Positions 1-7,420 of a DNA stretch of 13,627 bases are shown piece after piece. Below the pieces are notes generated by a model, which did not search any database, was not told the DNA's origin, and saw only the letters and a program-made list of their open reading frames with translations. Location: the NCBI GenBank assembly GCA_023440865.1, contig JAEXRM010000022.1, positions 1 through 13,627 of the forward strand. The letters are read 5' to 3'. The position numbers and the translations under genes are program-made. The DNA is from Bacillota bacterium. GTDB lineage: Bacteria; Bacillota; Clostridia; DSM-8532. Positions within the stretch are counted from its first letter, which is position 1, and every line of letters starts with the position of its first letter.

Positions 1-1
1 T

Positions 2-20
2 CCCATGCATGCGCATTGGG
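2..20 (-). terminator. Possible terminator hairpin after the Bce-type permease
   Basis: Read on the minus strand, the sequence 14 bases past the permease stop can fold as CCCAaTGC, loop GCAT, GCATGGG, a 7-bp stem with one bulged A. The window ends immediately after it, so any T-run that would make it a Rho-independent terminator cannot be seen. It is at the right place to end the ATPase-permease transcript. Confidence 0.3.
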
Positions 21-33
21 CAAGAGGAATGGT

Positions 34-1947
34 TCATGCGGGTTCCGGCCCCACCAGGCGCAGGAACTTCCGTGTCGTCAGCACGTAGATGCCGCCGTAG
101 CAGACCAGGTACACGGCCACGGCCCACAGCATGGGCACGTTGAGGCTGTAGGCGAGCAGACTCGAGAGTTCCGCGACCGCAAACACGCTGTGCAGCAGGC
201 CCACGGCCAGCGGCACCAGGAGCGACATGCCCACCTGCATCGACACGGCCCGCCGCAGCTCCGCGTGGGTCAGCCCGATCTTGCGGAGCACCTCGTATTT
301 CGGCCTGTCCGCCAGGCCTTCGCTGAGGATCTTGAAGTAGAAGATGCTGCCGGTGGCAAACAGGAAGACGATCGAGAGGAACGATCCGAGGAAGAAGAAC
401 AGGCCGTAGTAGCTGACCTTGTCCTGGTATACCTCCGCGTAGGAGAAAAGGCGGGCCTCCTGGGGCAGCATCGCACGCAGCGACTGCCCCAGTTCGAGGG
501 AAGTTTTCGGATCCGTCACGGCCAAACCGTGAAAGACCCGTTTTTCCGTGGCCAGCGGCGCAAGTCGCGTCCACACCGCGTCATCGACGGCAAACACATC
601 GGCCTGGTAGAGGACCCCCGTGCCGAACATCGGGATGCGCAGCTCGTCCACGACGCTGAGCGTCCCGCCGCCGGCCGCCTCGGAGAGGGTGATCGGCTTG
701 TTCCGGAAGGAGAAGAGACCGCCGACCATGGCCGGAGGGCACAGATAGGCCGCCTGCGTCTGCGATAGCTTCGGCAGGACGCCGGCCTTGTCCGGCGAGA
801 AACGCTCCCCCACCGAAGTCTGAACCTGCAGCACATCGGAGAGGCGCACCAGGTTGATCTTCTCGTTGGGCGCGCCGATGCCGGAGTCGATCGTGCCGGC
901 GACTGTCAGGATCTCAATGCGCACCGCATCCTGGACCTCCCGACCCGACGCGCGGATGCTTTCCTCCATCCGGGCATCGGTTTCCGGATGATCGTAGACG
1001 TACGAGAACGTCCACGGGTAATCCAGGTGCTGGGTCTGCTCCACAAAGTACTTCAGCGACAGCGAGGTGCCGAACGCCGTCACGGTGGTGGCGGTCATGA
1101 CCGCCATCATCGCCAGGCTGCGGTAATTGCTGCGGATGCGGAACAGGATGTTGCTGACGCTGATGAGCCGCACACCCCGGTACATGGCCCCGGGCGATTT
1201 GCCGATGCGGGTCGCGACAGCCGGCACCAGCGCGCCGAACAGCCAGAACGTGCCGATGACAACCACCACCACCACGGGTACCGCCAAGGCGATGGATCGG
1301 CTCATGAAATAGCCGGCGCCAATGAAGACGACCGACAGGATTGCACGGATGACCCGCTTGCGCGGTACGGCCTCATCCCGGGAGTTGTCGCGGATGAGGT
1401 CGATGAGCGTGGAGCGGACCACCTCGATCCAGTGCCAGACCGCAAGACCCAGGAACATCAGCCCGAAGACGATCACGAGTTCCTTCACGCCCACCCAGGG
1501 GATTGTGAAGGACACGGTCACATCCAGCATCGCCACCTTGGCGATCGCCATCATGAACAGGCGCGAGAACAGGATGCCCAGCCCCAGCCCGCAGACAATC
1601 GTCACAACGCCGAGGATGAGGTTCTCGATGGCGAAGATGCGCCCGATCTTGCGGTTGCTGACACCCATGAACGCGTAAACGGCAATCTCCTTCTTGCGCT
1701 GCTTGAGAAAATAGCTGCTCGAGTAGAAGAGGAAGAAGAACAGGAATACCATCATCAGAACGGAGGTCATCGCGGCCATCGAGCTGGCCGCAGCCTTCAC
1801 CGACTGGGCCCGCAGGAATTCCGGGCTGTACTTGAGGAACATGAACTCATAGTAGACGGCCACGGAAAAGATCAGTACGGCCAGATACAGCGCATGGGAG
1901 CGCAGGTTGTTCCGGAACATCTTCCAGGCGATACTACAGGAGTTCAT
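34..1947 (-). CDS. BceB-type ABC transporter permease (FtsX-like, antimicrobial peptide resistance)
   Basis: A 637-residue integral membrane protein with the architecture of BceB-type permeases. One helix lies near residues 18-36, then a cluster near 55-80, further pairs near 105-175 and 200-245, a helix near 278-300, a large extracytoplasmic domain at about 302-510, and three helices near 512-540, 568-592 and 604-624. The basic stretch LKQRKKEIAVYAFMG (81-95) is typical of FtsX/MacB-type permeases. With the ATPase it would recognise peptide antibiotics that target lipid II-cycle intermediates and free the target, and it would signal drug flux to the neighbouring kinase (family knowledge). 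The ATG at 1947 is chosen because GGGAGGTGA precedes it by 8 bases. It overlaps the ATPase gene by 14 bases, so translation is probably coupled. The length matches the family (about 640). The peptide specificity cannot be read from sequence. Confidence 0.93.
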   Translation of the reverse strand: MNSCSIAWKMFRNNLRSHALYLAVLIFSVAVYYEFMFLKYSPEFLRAQSVKAAASSMAAMTSVLMMVFLFFFLFYSSSYFLKQRKKEIAVYAFMGVSNRKIGRIFAIENLILGVVTIVCGLGLGILFSRLFMMAIAKVAMLDVTVSFTIPWVGVKELVIVFGLMFLGLAVWHWIEVVRSTLIDLIRDNSRDEAVPRKRVIRAILSVVFIGAGYFMSRSIALAVPVVVVVVIGTFWLFGALVPAVATRIGKSPGAMYRGVRLISVSNILFRIRSNYRSLAMMAVMTATTVTAFGTSLSLKYFVEQTQHLDYPWTFSYVYDHPETDARMEESIRASGREVQDAVRIEILTVAGTIDSGIGAPNEKINLVRLSDVLQVQTSVGERFSPDKAGVLPKLSQTQAAYLCPPAMVGGLFSFRNKPITLSEAAGGGTLSVVDELRIPMFGTGVLYQADVFAVDDAVWTRLAPLATEKRVFHGLAVTDPKTSLELGQSLRAMLPQEARLFSYAEVYQDKVSYYGLFFFLGSFLSIVFLFATGSIFYFKILSEGLADRPKYEVLRKIGLTHAELRRAVSMQVGMSLLVPLAVGLLHSVFAVAELSSLLAYSLNVPMLWAVAVYLVCYGGIYVLTTRKFLRLVGPEPA

Positions 1948-2701
1948 CGGCCTTGTCACCTCCCATCGAGGACAGCATGTCGAGCGTCTTCTGGAACAGG
2001 TCGCGCCGGTTGCCGGAACCATCGAGCCGTGCATGCAGCAGGCCGTCCTTCAAGAAGAGGAGCCGCTCGCACCAGCTTGCGGCGAAGGCGTCGTGCGTGA
2101 TCATGACGATGGTCGTGCCATACCGGGTGTTCAGCTCCCGGAAGCAGGACAGCAGCTCGGCCGAAGACTTTGAATCGAGGGCGCCCGTCGGTTCGTCCGC
2201 GAAGATGACGCCCGGCCGCAGGATGAGTGCCCGTGCGGCCGCCACGCGCTGCTTCTGGCCGCCGGACAGCTGGTAGGGATATTTCGGCAGCTGGGTCTCG
2301 ATGCCAAAGAAGGCGGCGAGTTCCCGCACCCGGACCGAGATCTCGTGATGGTCCACCCGGTTGAGTGCCAGCGGAAGGGCGATGTTGTCCATGACGGTCA
2401 TGTTGTCGAGCAGGTTGAAGTCCTGGAACACGAAGCCGATGCGGTCCCGCCGGAACCGGGCGAGGGCTTCGCCCCGCAGGGTTGCCAGATCCGTGCCGGC
2501 AAAGTGCACGGTTCCGGTGCTGGGCTTGTCGATGGTCGACAGGATGTTCAGCAGGGTCGTCTTGCCGGACCCGGAGGGACCCATGATGCCGAGAAACTCG
2601 CCCTTGCCGACGACAAGGTCGATGCCGTTGAGTGCGGGATACTTCATGCCGCGGACGCCATATTCCTTCCGCAGTCCCTGGGTGGTGAGCATGGTTTCCA
2701 T
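1934..2701 (-). CDS. BceA-type ABC transporter ATP-binding protein
   Basis: A 255-residue nucleotide-binding subunit of the MacB/LolD/BceA class, pairing with the permease that overlaps its 3' end. Walker A is GPSGSGKT (41-48), the Q-loop is near Q93, the signature is LSGGQ (145-149), Walker B ends with D169-E170 (FADEPTGALD), and the H-loop histidine is in MITHD. All catalytic elements are present and the length is usual. ATP hydrolysis here would drive target protection against peptide antibiotics and would also power flux sensing by the kinase. The reading frame stays open upstream, but the ATG at 2701 is preferred: AAAAGGAG lies 9-10 bases before it and the protein then starts right at the domain (METMLTTQGL). 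The gene is first in a two-gene unit behind a 260-base intergenic region with a candidate regulated promoter. Confidence 0.95.
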   Translation of the reverse strand: METMLTTQGLRKEYGVRGMKYPALNGIDLVVGKGEFLGIMGPSGSGKTTLLNILSTIDKPSTGTVHFAGTDLATLRGEALARFRRDRIGFVFQDFNLLDNMTVMDNIALPLALNRVDHHEISVRVRELAAFFGIETQLPKYPYQLSGGQKQRVAAARALILRPGVIFADEPTGALDSKSSAELLSCFRELNTRYGTTIVMITHDAFAASWCERLLFLKDGLLHARLDGSGNRRDLFQKTLDMLSSMGGDKADELL

Positions 2702-2829
2702 GTTGACTCGCTCCTTTTCCGTTCGGCCGCGCCATTGCCGCTTCGGCTGCACGCGTCCGCCCCGATGGCAGGGGGCCGGCTGCTCCGCCGCGCGCCGCGC
2801 CGTGGCCGGATGTGATGGGTCATGATCCC

Positions 2830-2866
2830 ATTCTAGGTTCCGGGAAGGGACCGTGCCACGACATGG
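2830..2866 (-). promoter_or_regulatory. Candidate promoter of the ATPase-permease unit
   Basis: On the minus strand TAGAAT (2830-2835) matches five of six bases of the sigma-70/sigma-A -10 consensus. The -35 region 16-17 bases upstream (GGCACG or TGGCAC) is poor, as expected for a promoter that needs an activator. The implied transcript has a GC-rich leader of about 120 bases before the ATPase start. Its position just downstream of the GTGACA pair supports the call. No start-site data are available. Confidence 0.4.
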
Positions 2867-2868
2867 AC

Positions 2869-2894
2869 GTGACATCCGGCGCCCGTATGTGACA
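2869..2894 (-). promoter_or_regulatory. Paired GTGACA boxes, possible response-regulator site
   Basis: GTGACA occurs at 2869-2874 and again at 2889-2894, in the same orientation and exactly 20 bases apart, about two helical turns. They lie 34 and 54 bases upstream of the candidate -10 box. OmpR-family regulators usually bind two direct half-sites on one DNA face near -40 to -65, so placement and phasing fit activation by a BceR-like regulator. The assignment is inference; the half-site sequence is not one I know for this family. Confidence 0.35.
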
Positions 2895-2914
2895 ATCCCG
2901 TCATATACGCCGCC

Positions 2915-2951
2915 ATGCCGCGCCTTCGTTCCCGCGCCCCTGCCGCGGCAT
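2915..2951. repeat. 8-bp inverted repeat downstream of the kinase gene
   Basis: ATGCCGCG (2915-2922) and CGCGGCAT (2944-2951) are perfect complements separated by 21 GC-rich bases. The repeat begins 10 bases past the kinase stop. It could be a weak transcript-ending or 3'-stabilising hairpin for the kinase mRNA. No T-run follows on the minus strand, so it is not a standard intrinsic terminator. Confidence 0.3.
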
Positions 2952-2961
2952 CCCGACCGGA

Positions 2962-3984
2962 TCAGCCTCGCCGCATGGGATCATACCAATCACCGATGCG
3001 GTAGAAGATCACACGGAACTCCGTCCACTTCCCCCGCTCCGAAGACACCTCCAGCCCGATGCCGAGCCGGTCCGCCATCCGTTTTGCATAGTAAAGCCCC
3101 ATGCCGGTGGAACGCTCCGTCGTACGGCCGTTCTCACCGGTGAACCCCTTGTCGAACACACGGCCGATGTCCCCCGCGGGTATGCCGATGCCTGTGTCGC
3201 GCACGTGCACCGTGACCCCCTTCTCATGAACCTGCGCACACACCGTGACGGATCCGCCGCGCGGCACGTACTTCGATGCGTTGTGCAGGATCTGCTCGAA
3301 CAGGTAGACTGTCCACTTCTCGTCGGAAAGGACAGTGAGGGGAATCGGGTCCATCTCGACGGATATGTCCTTGTCCAGGAAAAACGCCGTGTTGGCGCGA
3401 AGCGCGGTCCGCAGGGCCTTCTCCAGTGACACGTCGCGCATGATGAGGTCATCCTGGCTGTGTGTGGCGCGGCCGACGTACAGCACCTGGTTGACCAGGA
3501 ACTTGGTGCGCTCGAGCGGCACGCGCAGCCGCCGCGACACTTCGGGCTGCAAGTCGTCGAGCACCAGCTCGGAAATCGCCAGCGGCATCTTGATCTCATG
3601 CGTCCACCGGAGGATGTAGTCCTGCATCTCCTCCGCGTTCCGCCGCCCGGCCTCGAGCTGGGCGGCCCATTCCTCGTGGGCGGCATCCAGGGTGTCACGC
3701 AGCAGCGCCTCATGGTATCCGTTCCCGACAGGCAGGAGGCCGTCCATGGGAAGCCGGTCGTCCAGCGCGCGTCGCAGCGGCCCGAAACGGCTCCGCTCCC
3801 GGATCCATCCCCATCCGTTCCCGACAAGCAGGAAAAAGAGAAACAACAGGTTCATGTATCTGAAATCCGGCATCCACTGATCCGCCGCGCCACTGGCCAG
3901 AAAGACGGCATCGATGACGGCAATCGGCGCCAGCTGTGTGACAAGGGCGTAACGGTGGGCGGCAAGGTATGCTGTGAGTTTCAT
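2962..3984 (-). CDS. BceS-like intramembrane-sensing histidine kinase
   Basis: A 340-residue sensor kinase. Two N-terminal helices (about 12-31 and 43-60) are joined by only about ten outside residues, so there is no real sensory domain, which is the hallmark of intramembrane-sensing kinases partnered with Bce transporters. The H-box is RWTHEIKMPL with H129 as the predicted phospho-acceptor. The catalytic domain carries an N-box (FEQILHNASKYV), a G1 box (DTGIGIP), an F-box region and a G2 box (STGMGLYYAKRM). In this family the kinase reads transporter activity rather than the drug itself and phosphorylates a BceR regulator. The ATG at 3984 has GGAGGGGAG 7 bases upstream. It lies directly upstream of the ATPase-permease pair on the same strand, but no regulator gene precedes it; the likely partner is at 8984-9658. 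Length is normal for BceS. Confidence 0.93.
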   Translation of the reverse strand: MKLTAYLAAHRYALVTQLAPIAVIDAVFLASGAADQWMPDFRYMNLLFLFFLLVGNGWGWIRERSRFGPLRRALDDRLPMDGLLPVGNGYHEALLRDTLDAAHEEWAAQLEAGRRNAEEMQDYILRWTHEIKMPLAISELVLDDLQPEVSRRLRVPLERTKFLVNQVLYVGRATHSQDDLIMRDVSLEKALRTALRANTAFFLDKDISVEMDPIPLTVLSDEKWTVYLFEQILHNASKYVPRGGSVTVCAQVHEKGVTVHVRDTGIGIPAGDIGRVFDKGFTGENGRTTERSTGMGLYYAKRMADRLGIGLEVSSERGKWTEFRVIFYRIGDWYDPMRRG

Positions 3985-4009
3985 GGCGCATCTCCCCTCC
4001 GCCGCTTCG

Positions 4010-4038
4010 TTGCCCGCAGGCGGAAAAAATGGTATGCT
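4010..4038 (+). promoter_or_regulatory. Candidate promoter of the ABC-F gene
   Basis: TTGCCC (4010-4015) and TATGCT (4033-4038) are 17 bases apart. Each matches four of six consensus bases, and a TG one base before the -10 (TGG-TATGCT) makes an extended -10 element. Transcription would begin near 4045, leaving a leader of about 120 bases that contains a terminator hairpin. It lies in the 182-base gap between the divergent kinase and ABC-F genes. Confidence 0.5.
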
Positions 4039-4055
4039 GGTTCACGGTGCGGGAC

Positions 4056-4078
4056 GGATTCCTTCCGTCTTACGGAAC
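4056..4078 (+). promoter_or_regulatory. Leader hairpin upstream of the ABC-F attenuator
   Basis: TTCCGT-CTT-ACGGAA (about 4061-4075) is a perfect 6-bp stem with a three-base loop in the ABC-F leader, ending a few bases before the ATG of a possible leader peptide at 4081. The adjoining GGATTCC can also pair with the GGGAGCC arm of the downstream terminator, with one mismatch and one wobble, giving a conceivable alternative fold. The pairing is visible; a regulatory role is inference. Confidence 0.3.
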
Positions 4079-4080
4079 AC

Positions 4081-4170
4081 ATGCACAGGATGTTCGGCAC
4101 ATGGCATTCTCGGGAGCCCTCGCACAGGCTCCTTTTTCGTCACAGGGGGCTTGGAAAGAGCGTAACATGA
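4081..4170 (+). CDS. Possible leader peptide of the ABC-F gene (29 residues)
   Basis: A short frame from ATG 4081 to TGA 4168-4170 encodes 29 residues beginning MHRMFGTWHS and ending LGKSVT. It runs through the terminator hairpin and its stop overlaps the ABC-F start as ATGA, an arrangement suited to ribosome-controlled attenuation or coupled translation. Against it, the ribosome binding site is weak (CGGAA before CACATG) and GC-rich DNA yields open frames easily. An internal ATG at 4090 is an alternative start. This is a candidate only. Confidence 0.25.
   Translation: MHRMFGTWHSREPSHRLLFRHRGLGKSVT
4112..4137 (+). terminator. Intrinsic-terminator hairpin in the ABC-F leader (attenuator)
   Basis: GGAGCC (4113-4118), loop CTCGCACA, GGCTCC (4127-4132), then TTTTT (4133-4137): a GC-rich 6-bp stem, extendable by a G-T pair, followed directly by a T-run. 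It lies downstream of the candidate promoter and 29 bases before the ABC-F ATG. The kinase gene diverges on the other strand, so no upstream plus-strand gene in the window needs terminating here. It is therefore best read as an attenuator, a common arrangement ahead of antibiotic-resistance ABC-F genes. Confidence 0.65.
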
Positions 4171-5924
4171 TCAAGGTGGACAATCTATCCTTCTCCCATC
4201 CGCAGAAGGATCTTTTCAACAACATCTCCTTCACGCTCGAGCCGTCGCGGCACTGCGCCCTGATCGGCGCAAGCGGCAGCGGGAAAAGCACACTGCTCGA
4301 CATGCTGACCGATCCGGACCGTTATCTGTTCGACGGCCGGCTGTCGATCGAGCCGAACGTACGGATCGGCTATCTGCGGCAATTCGCAGCCATCGGCGGA
4401 GCGGCGGATCAAACCGTATCCGCCTTCATGGGAGAAGCGTTTTTCCAGCTGCAGGACAAGCTCGCCGCCATCTGTGCCGCACTGGAAACCGCACAGGATC
4501 CGGAAGCGCTGCTCGAGGCGTATCAGCAGACCCTTGACGCGCTGGACGCCATCGGCGGCGGCGACTTCGAAAGCCGCATCGACAGGCAGCTCGCACTTGC
4601 CGGGCTGCTGCCAGCCCGTGACCGCATGCTTTCCTCGCTCAGCGGCGGCGAGCAGAAGCTGGTCCAGATGATGCGGGAAATGCTCCTCAACCCCGATCTG
4701 CTCATCCTGGACGAACCGGACGCCTACCTCGATTTCGGAAACCTCGAGGCGCTCAGGCAACTCATGAACGCGCACAGGGGCGCCCTGCTCGTCATCACGC
4801 ACAACCGGTACCTGCTCAACCATTGCTTCCACAAGATCCTGCATCTGGAGGGCTGTTCCCTCCAGGAATTCGACGGCAGGTATGTCGATTACACCCATTC
4901 CCTGTTGGAGGCCAAGATCGGCCAGCAGGAGCTCCAGCTGGCGGACGATGCGGAGATCGAGCGGAACGAGGGGCTGATCGAGCGCTTCCGGGAAAATGCG
5001 ACCTACAACTCCGAAGCCTCCAGGGGAAAGGCCCTCAAGGCCAGGGTCAAGGTGCAGGAGCGGTTGATGGCGCGACGCATCCAGGCGCCATTCATCAACA
5101 TCCGCCGGCCCGATGTCCGCCTGCCATGGGAGGGACCGCAGCAGGAGGAAATCATCCTGCGGGTTGATTCCTTCTCCGCCGATTACGGCACCCCGCTGCT
5201 GGACGCGGTGAGCTTCGAGCTCAAGGCGAACGAGAAGCTGGCACTCATCGGCGCGAACGGCTCCGGAAAAACCACCCTGCTGCAGGCCATCCGGCAGGCG
5301 CGGCATCCCGCGATTCAACTGGACGCCTCCGTCCGCACCGCGTACCTGACCCAGTTCCAGGGGGAGATGCTCACCGAGGGGAACACGGTGCTGGACGAAT
5401 TCCTGGATGCCGGCATGCCCACCATCGGTTCGGTGTCGGCGCACCTTGCCGGGTACGGGTTCGGCGAGGCGGTCCTGTCCCAGCGCATCGGCTCCCTGTC
5501 CGGCGGGGAAAGGACGATGCTGCAGCTTGCCAAGATTGCGCTCGCGAACACGGGCCTGCTGTTGCTCGACGAACCGACCAGCCATCTGGACCCCTACGCG
5601 CAGCTGGCGCTCGAGGAGGCCATCTCTGGCTACCGGGGTGCGGTGCTCATGGTCTCGCACGATTTCTACACCATCGCCAACTGCATGGACGCCGTCTTGC
5701 TCATCGAGAACCGCACCATCAGGAAAATGAGCATGAAGAAGTTCCGCAGACGCATGCATGCCGATCATTACGACAAGGACTACATCGTGCTCGAACAGCG
5801 GAAGCGGGTCCTGGAGGCGCGCATCGAGTCCGCCCTCCGGGATGCGGATGTCATTCGGGCCAAGGGCCTTTCCGATGAAATGAAGGATCTGGTTGCGCAG
5901 TTGGATGCCCTGTACGGCGAATAG
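4167..5924 (+). CDS. ABC-F family ATPase, possible ribosome protection factor
   Basis: A soluble 585-residue protein with two nucleotide-binding domains and no membrane helices, as in ABC-F translation factors. Domain 1 has Walker A GASGSGKS (34-41), signature LSGGE (158-162) and Walker B LILDEPDAYLDF (179-190). A charged linker of about 245-325 corresponds to the interdomain (PtIM) region that reaches toward the ribosomal P/E site. Domain 2 has Walker A GANGSGKT (362-369), LSGGE (444-448) and LLDEPTSHLD (466-475). A basic helical C-terminal tail follows (about 520-585). Domain 1 carries EPDAYLD where EPTNHLD is usual. The ATG at 4167 is chosen because homology begins there (MIKVDNLSF); its SD (GGAAAGAG) is modest. 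The attenuator-bearing leader and the Bce genes nearby favour antibiotic resistance over a housekeeping role, but the subfamily and any drug spectrum are not determinable here. Confidence 0.9.
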   Translation: MIKVDNLSFSHPQKDLFNNISFTLEPSRHCALIGASGSGKSTLLDMLTDPDRYLFDGRLSIEPNVRIGYLRQFAAIGGAADQTVSAFMGEAFFQLQDKLAAICAALETAQDPEALLEAYQQTLDALDAIGGGDFESRIDRQLALAGLLPARDRMLSSLSGGEQKLVQMMREMLLNPDLLILDEPDAYLDFGNLEALRQLMNAHRGALLVITHNRYLLNHCFHKILHLEGCSLQEFDGRYVDYTHSLLEAKIGQQELQLADDAEIERNEGLIERFRENATYNSEASRGKALKARVKVQERLMARRIQAPFINIRRPDVRLPWEGPQQEEIILRVDSFSADYGTPLLDAVSFELKANEKLALIGANGSGKTTLLQAIRQARHPAIQLDASVRTAYLTQFQGEMLTEGNTVLDEFLDAGMPTIGSVSAHLAGYGFGEAVLSQRIGSLSGGERTMLQLAKIALANTGLLLLDEPTSHLDPYAQLALEEAISGYRGAVLMVSHDFYTIANCMDAVLLIENRTIRKMSMKKFRRRMHADHYDKDYIVLEQRKRVLEARIESALRDADVIRAKGLSDEMKDLVAQLDALYGE

Positions 5925-5934
5925 GGGAGGTGCC

Positions 5935-6807
5935 ATGAACATCCTGTTTCTGGGTGGAACGCGTTTTTTCGGCGTGCATGCGGTGCGCGCCCTGCTGGCC
6001 CGGGGTCATGCCGTCACCCTTCTCACCCGCGGCATCACGGAGGACCCCTTTGGCGACAGCGTCCAACGCATCCATGCCGACCGCGCCTCCGCCCCGGACA
6101 TGCTGGCGGCGCTGGACGGTCGGCACTACGACATCGTGTGCGACAACATCGCCTACTGCTCGAACGATGTCCGCGCGCTGCTGGACGCCGTCTCCTGCGA
6201 CCGGTACGTGCTCACGTCATCCGCATCCGTATATCCCACGCTCGCGCTTCGAACGCCTGAATCCGCCTTCGATCCGCTGGCGTACCCGCTTTCGTGGTGC
6301 TCGCGCGCCGACCATACGTATGACGAGATCAAGCGGCAGGGGGAGTGCGCGCTCTTCCAGGCGTATCCGGCCATCCGGGGCACCGCCCTGCGCTACACCT
6401 ACGTGGTCGGCGAGGATGACTACACGCGCCGGCTTCGCTTTTATGTAGCGCATGTGCTGACAGGCAAGCCGATGCATCTGGAGAACCCGGAGGGACACAT
6501 CAGCTTCATCCGTTCCGATGAAGCCGGCCGGTTTCTTGCCTGGTCCGCGGAGCAGGATTTTACCGGTCCCATCAACGCCAACAGCACCGGCACGGTCGCG
6601 CACGGCGACATCGTGGCGTATGTGGAGGAAAAGACCGGGCGCAAGGCTGTCTTTTCCCCTGACGGCGAGCCCTGCCCCTACAACGGCGATGACTCGTTCA
6701 GCCTGGATGTCTCCCGGGCCGACGATCTCGGATTCACCTTCACCGATGTCAACAACTGGTTCCATCCGTTGCTCGACGCATTGATCAAGGAGTGTGCCGC
6801 ATCATGA
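5935..6807 (+). CDS. NAD-dependent epimerase/dehydratase-like protein (extended SDR)
   Basis: A 290-residue Rossmann-fold protein. The N-terminal nucleotide-binding loop is GGTRFFG (7-13), a form seen in atypical extended SDRs. LTSSASVY (93-100) gives the catalytic serine region and YDEIK (129-133) the YxxxK pair, so both active-site elements are present. The C-terminal part carries HISFIRSDEAGRFL, like the substrate-side region of sugar-nucleotide epimerases and isoflavone-reductase-like proteins. The exact reaction is not recognisable. The ATG at 5935 has a strong GGGGAGG 4-5 bases upstream and lies 10 bases after the ABC-F stop; the frame stays open upstream but without a comparable site. 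Its stop overlaps the next start as ATGA, so it is cotranscribed with ABC-F and MntP. Length is slightly short for true sugar epimerases (about 310-340). Confidence 0.85.
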   Translation: MNILFLGGTRFFGVHAVRALLARGHAVTLLTRGITEDPFGDSVQRIHADRASAPDMLAALDGRHYDIVCDNIAYCSNDVRALLDAVSCDRYVLTSSASVYPTLALRTPESAFDPLAYPLSWCSRADHTYDEIKRQGECALFQAYPAIRGTALRYTYVVGEDDYTRRLRFYVAHVLTGKPMHLENPEGHISFIRSDEAGRFLAWSAEQDFTGPINANSTGTVAHGDIVAYVEEKTGRKAVFSPDGEPCPYNGDDSFSLDVSRADDLGFTFTDVNNWFHPLLDALIKECAAS

Positions 6808-7370
6808 GTCTGCTCGATCTGTTCCTCATCGCCGTCGGCCTGTCGATGGACGCATTTGCCGTCGCCCTGTGCAAGGGGCTTGGCATGAAGAAGCTCAACG
6901 CGAGGAACACGGCGATCATCGCCCTGTTCTTCGGCGGGTTCCAGGCCCTCATGCCGCTCATCGGCTGGGTGCTGGGCCGGCAGTTTGAACGGTACATCAC
7001 CACGTTCGACCATTGGATCGCCTTCGGCCTGCTGGCCCTGATCGGCGGGAAGATGATCGCCGAGACCTTCGAGGCGGATTCCTGCCCGACGGACGGGGGC
7101 GACACGCTGCAGCTCAAGCGGCTGACCATCCTGGCAATCGCCACGAGCATCGACGCCCTTGCGGCCGGGCTCTCCTTCGCCTTCCTCCAGGTGTCCATCC
7201 TGCCGGCGGTCGCCTTCATCGGCATCGTCACCTTCGCACTGTCCTGCGTGGGCGTGCTCGCCGGGCACCGGTTCGGCCTGAAGTTCCGCAAGGCTGCCGA
7301 ACTGGCCGGCGGCATCGTCCTCATCCTCATCGGGCTGAAGATCCTGCTCGAGCATTCCGGCGTGCTGTGA
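6804..7370 (+). CDS. mntP: Manganese efflux pump MntP
   Basis: A 188-residue, six-helix membrane protein made of two homologous halves, the MntP (YebN, formerly DUF204) pattern. The first half carries GLSMDAFAVALCKGLG (12-27) with D16, the second ATSIDALAAGLSFA (113-126) with D117; these repeated acidic motifs line the ion path in the family. It would export Mn2+ from the cytoplasm. Start: ATG 6804 overlaps the preceding TGA (ATGA), with AAGGAG (6787-6792) 11 bases upstream; an in-frame upstream start (6792) would fall inside that ribosome site. No yybP-ykoY manganese riboswitch is seen, since the gene is embedded in an operon without a leader. Length is normal. Assignment to the family is firm; the metal is by family. 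Confidence 0.94.
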   Translation: MSLLDLFLIAVGLSMDAFAVALCKGLGMKKLNARNTAIIALFFGGFQALMPLIGWVLGRQFERYITTFDHWIAFGLLALIGGKMIAETFEADSCPTDGGDTLQLKRLTILAIATSIDALAAGLSFAFLQVSILPAVAFIGIVTFALSCVGVLAGHRFGLKFRKAAELAGGIVLILIGLKILLEHSGVL

Positions 7371-7420
7371 CATCCTCTGATGACAGGCGAGTCCGGAACC
7401 GGGTATGGGAGGTTGCGACG

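Noticed and set aside
988..2100. A 370-codon plus-strand frame with His/Asp/Glu-rich composition
   Set aside because: Antisense shadow of the permease gene; no start signal or domain.
4185..5942. A 585-codon open frame on the minus strand
   Set aside because: It lies exactly antisense to the ABC-F gene, which has all expected motifs; high G+C opens the opposite frame. No domain or ribosome site supports it.
6785..6803. Manganese riboswitch (yybP-ykoY) before mntP
   Set aside because: There is no leader: the mntP start overlaps the preceding stop codon, so no room exists for the aptamer.
7380..7409. ATGACA...TATGGG as a promoter for the first GNAT gene
   Set aside because: The -10 matches only three bases, overlaps the ribosome site, and would start transcription downstream of it.
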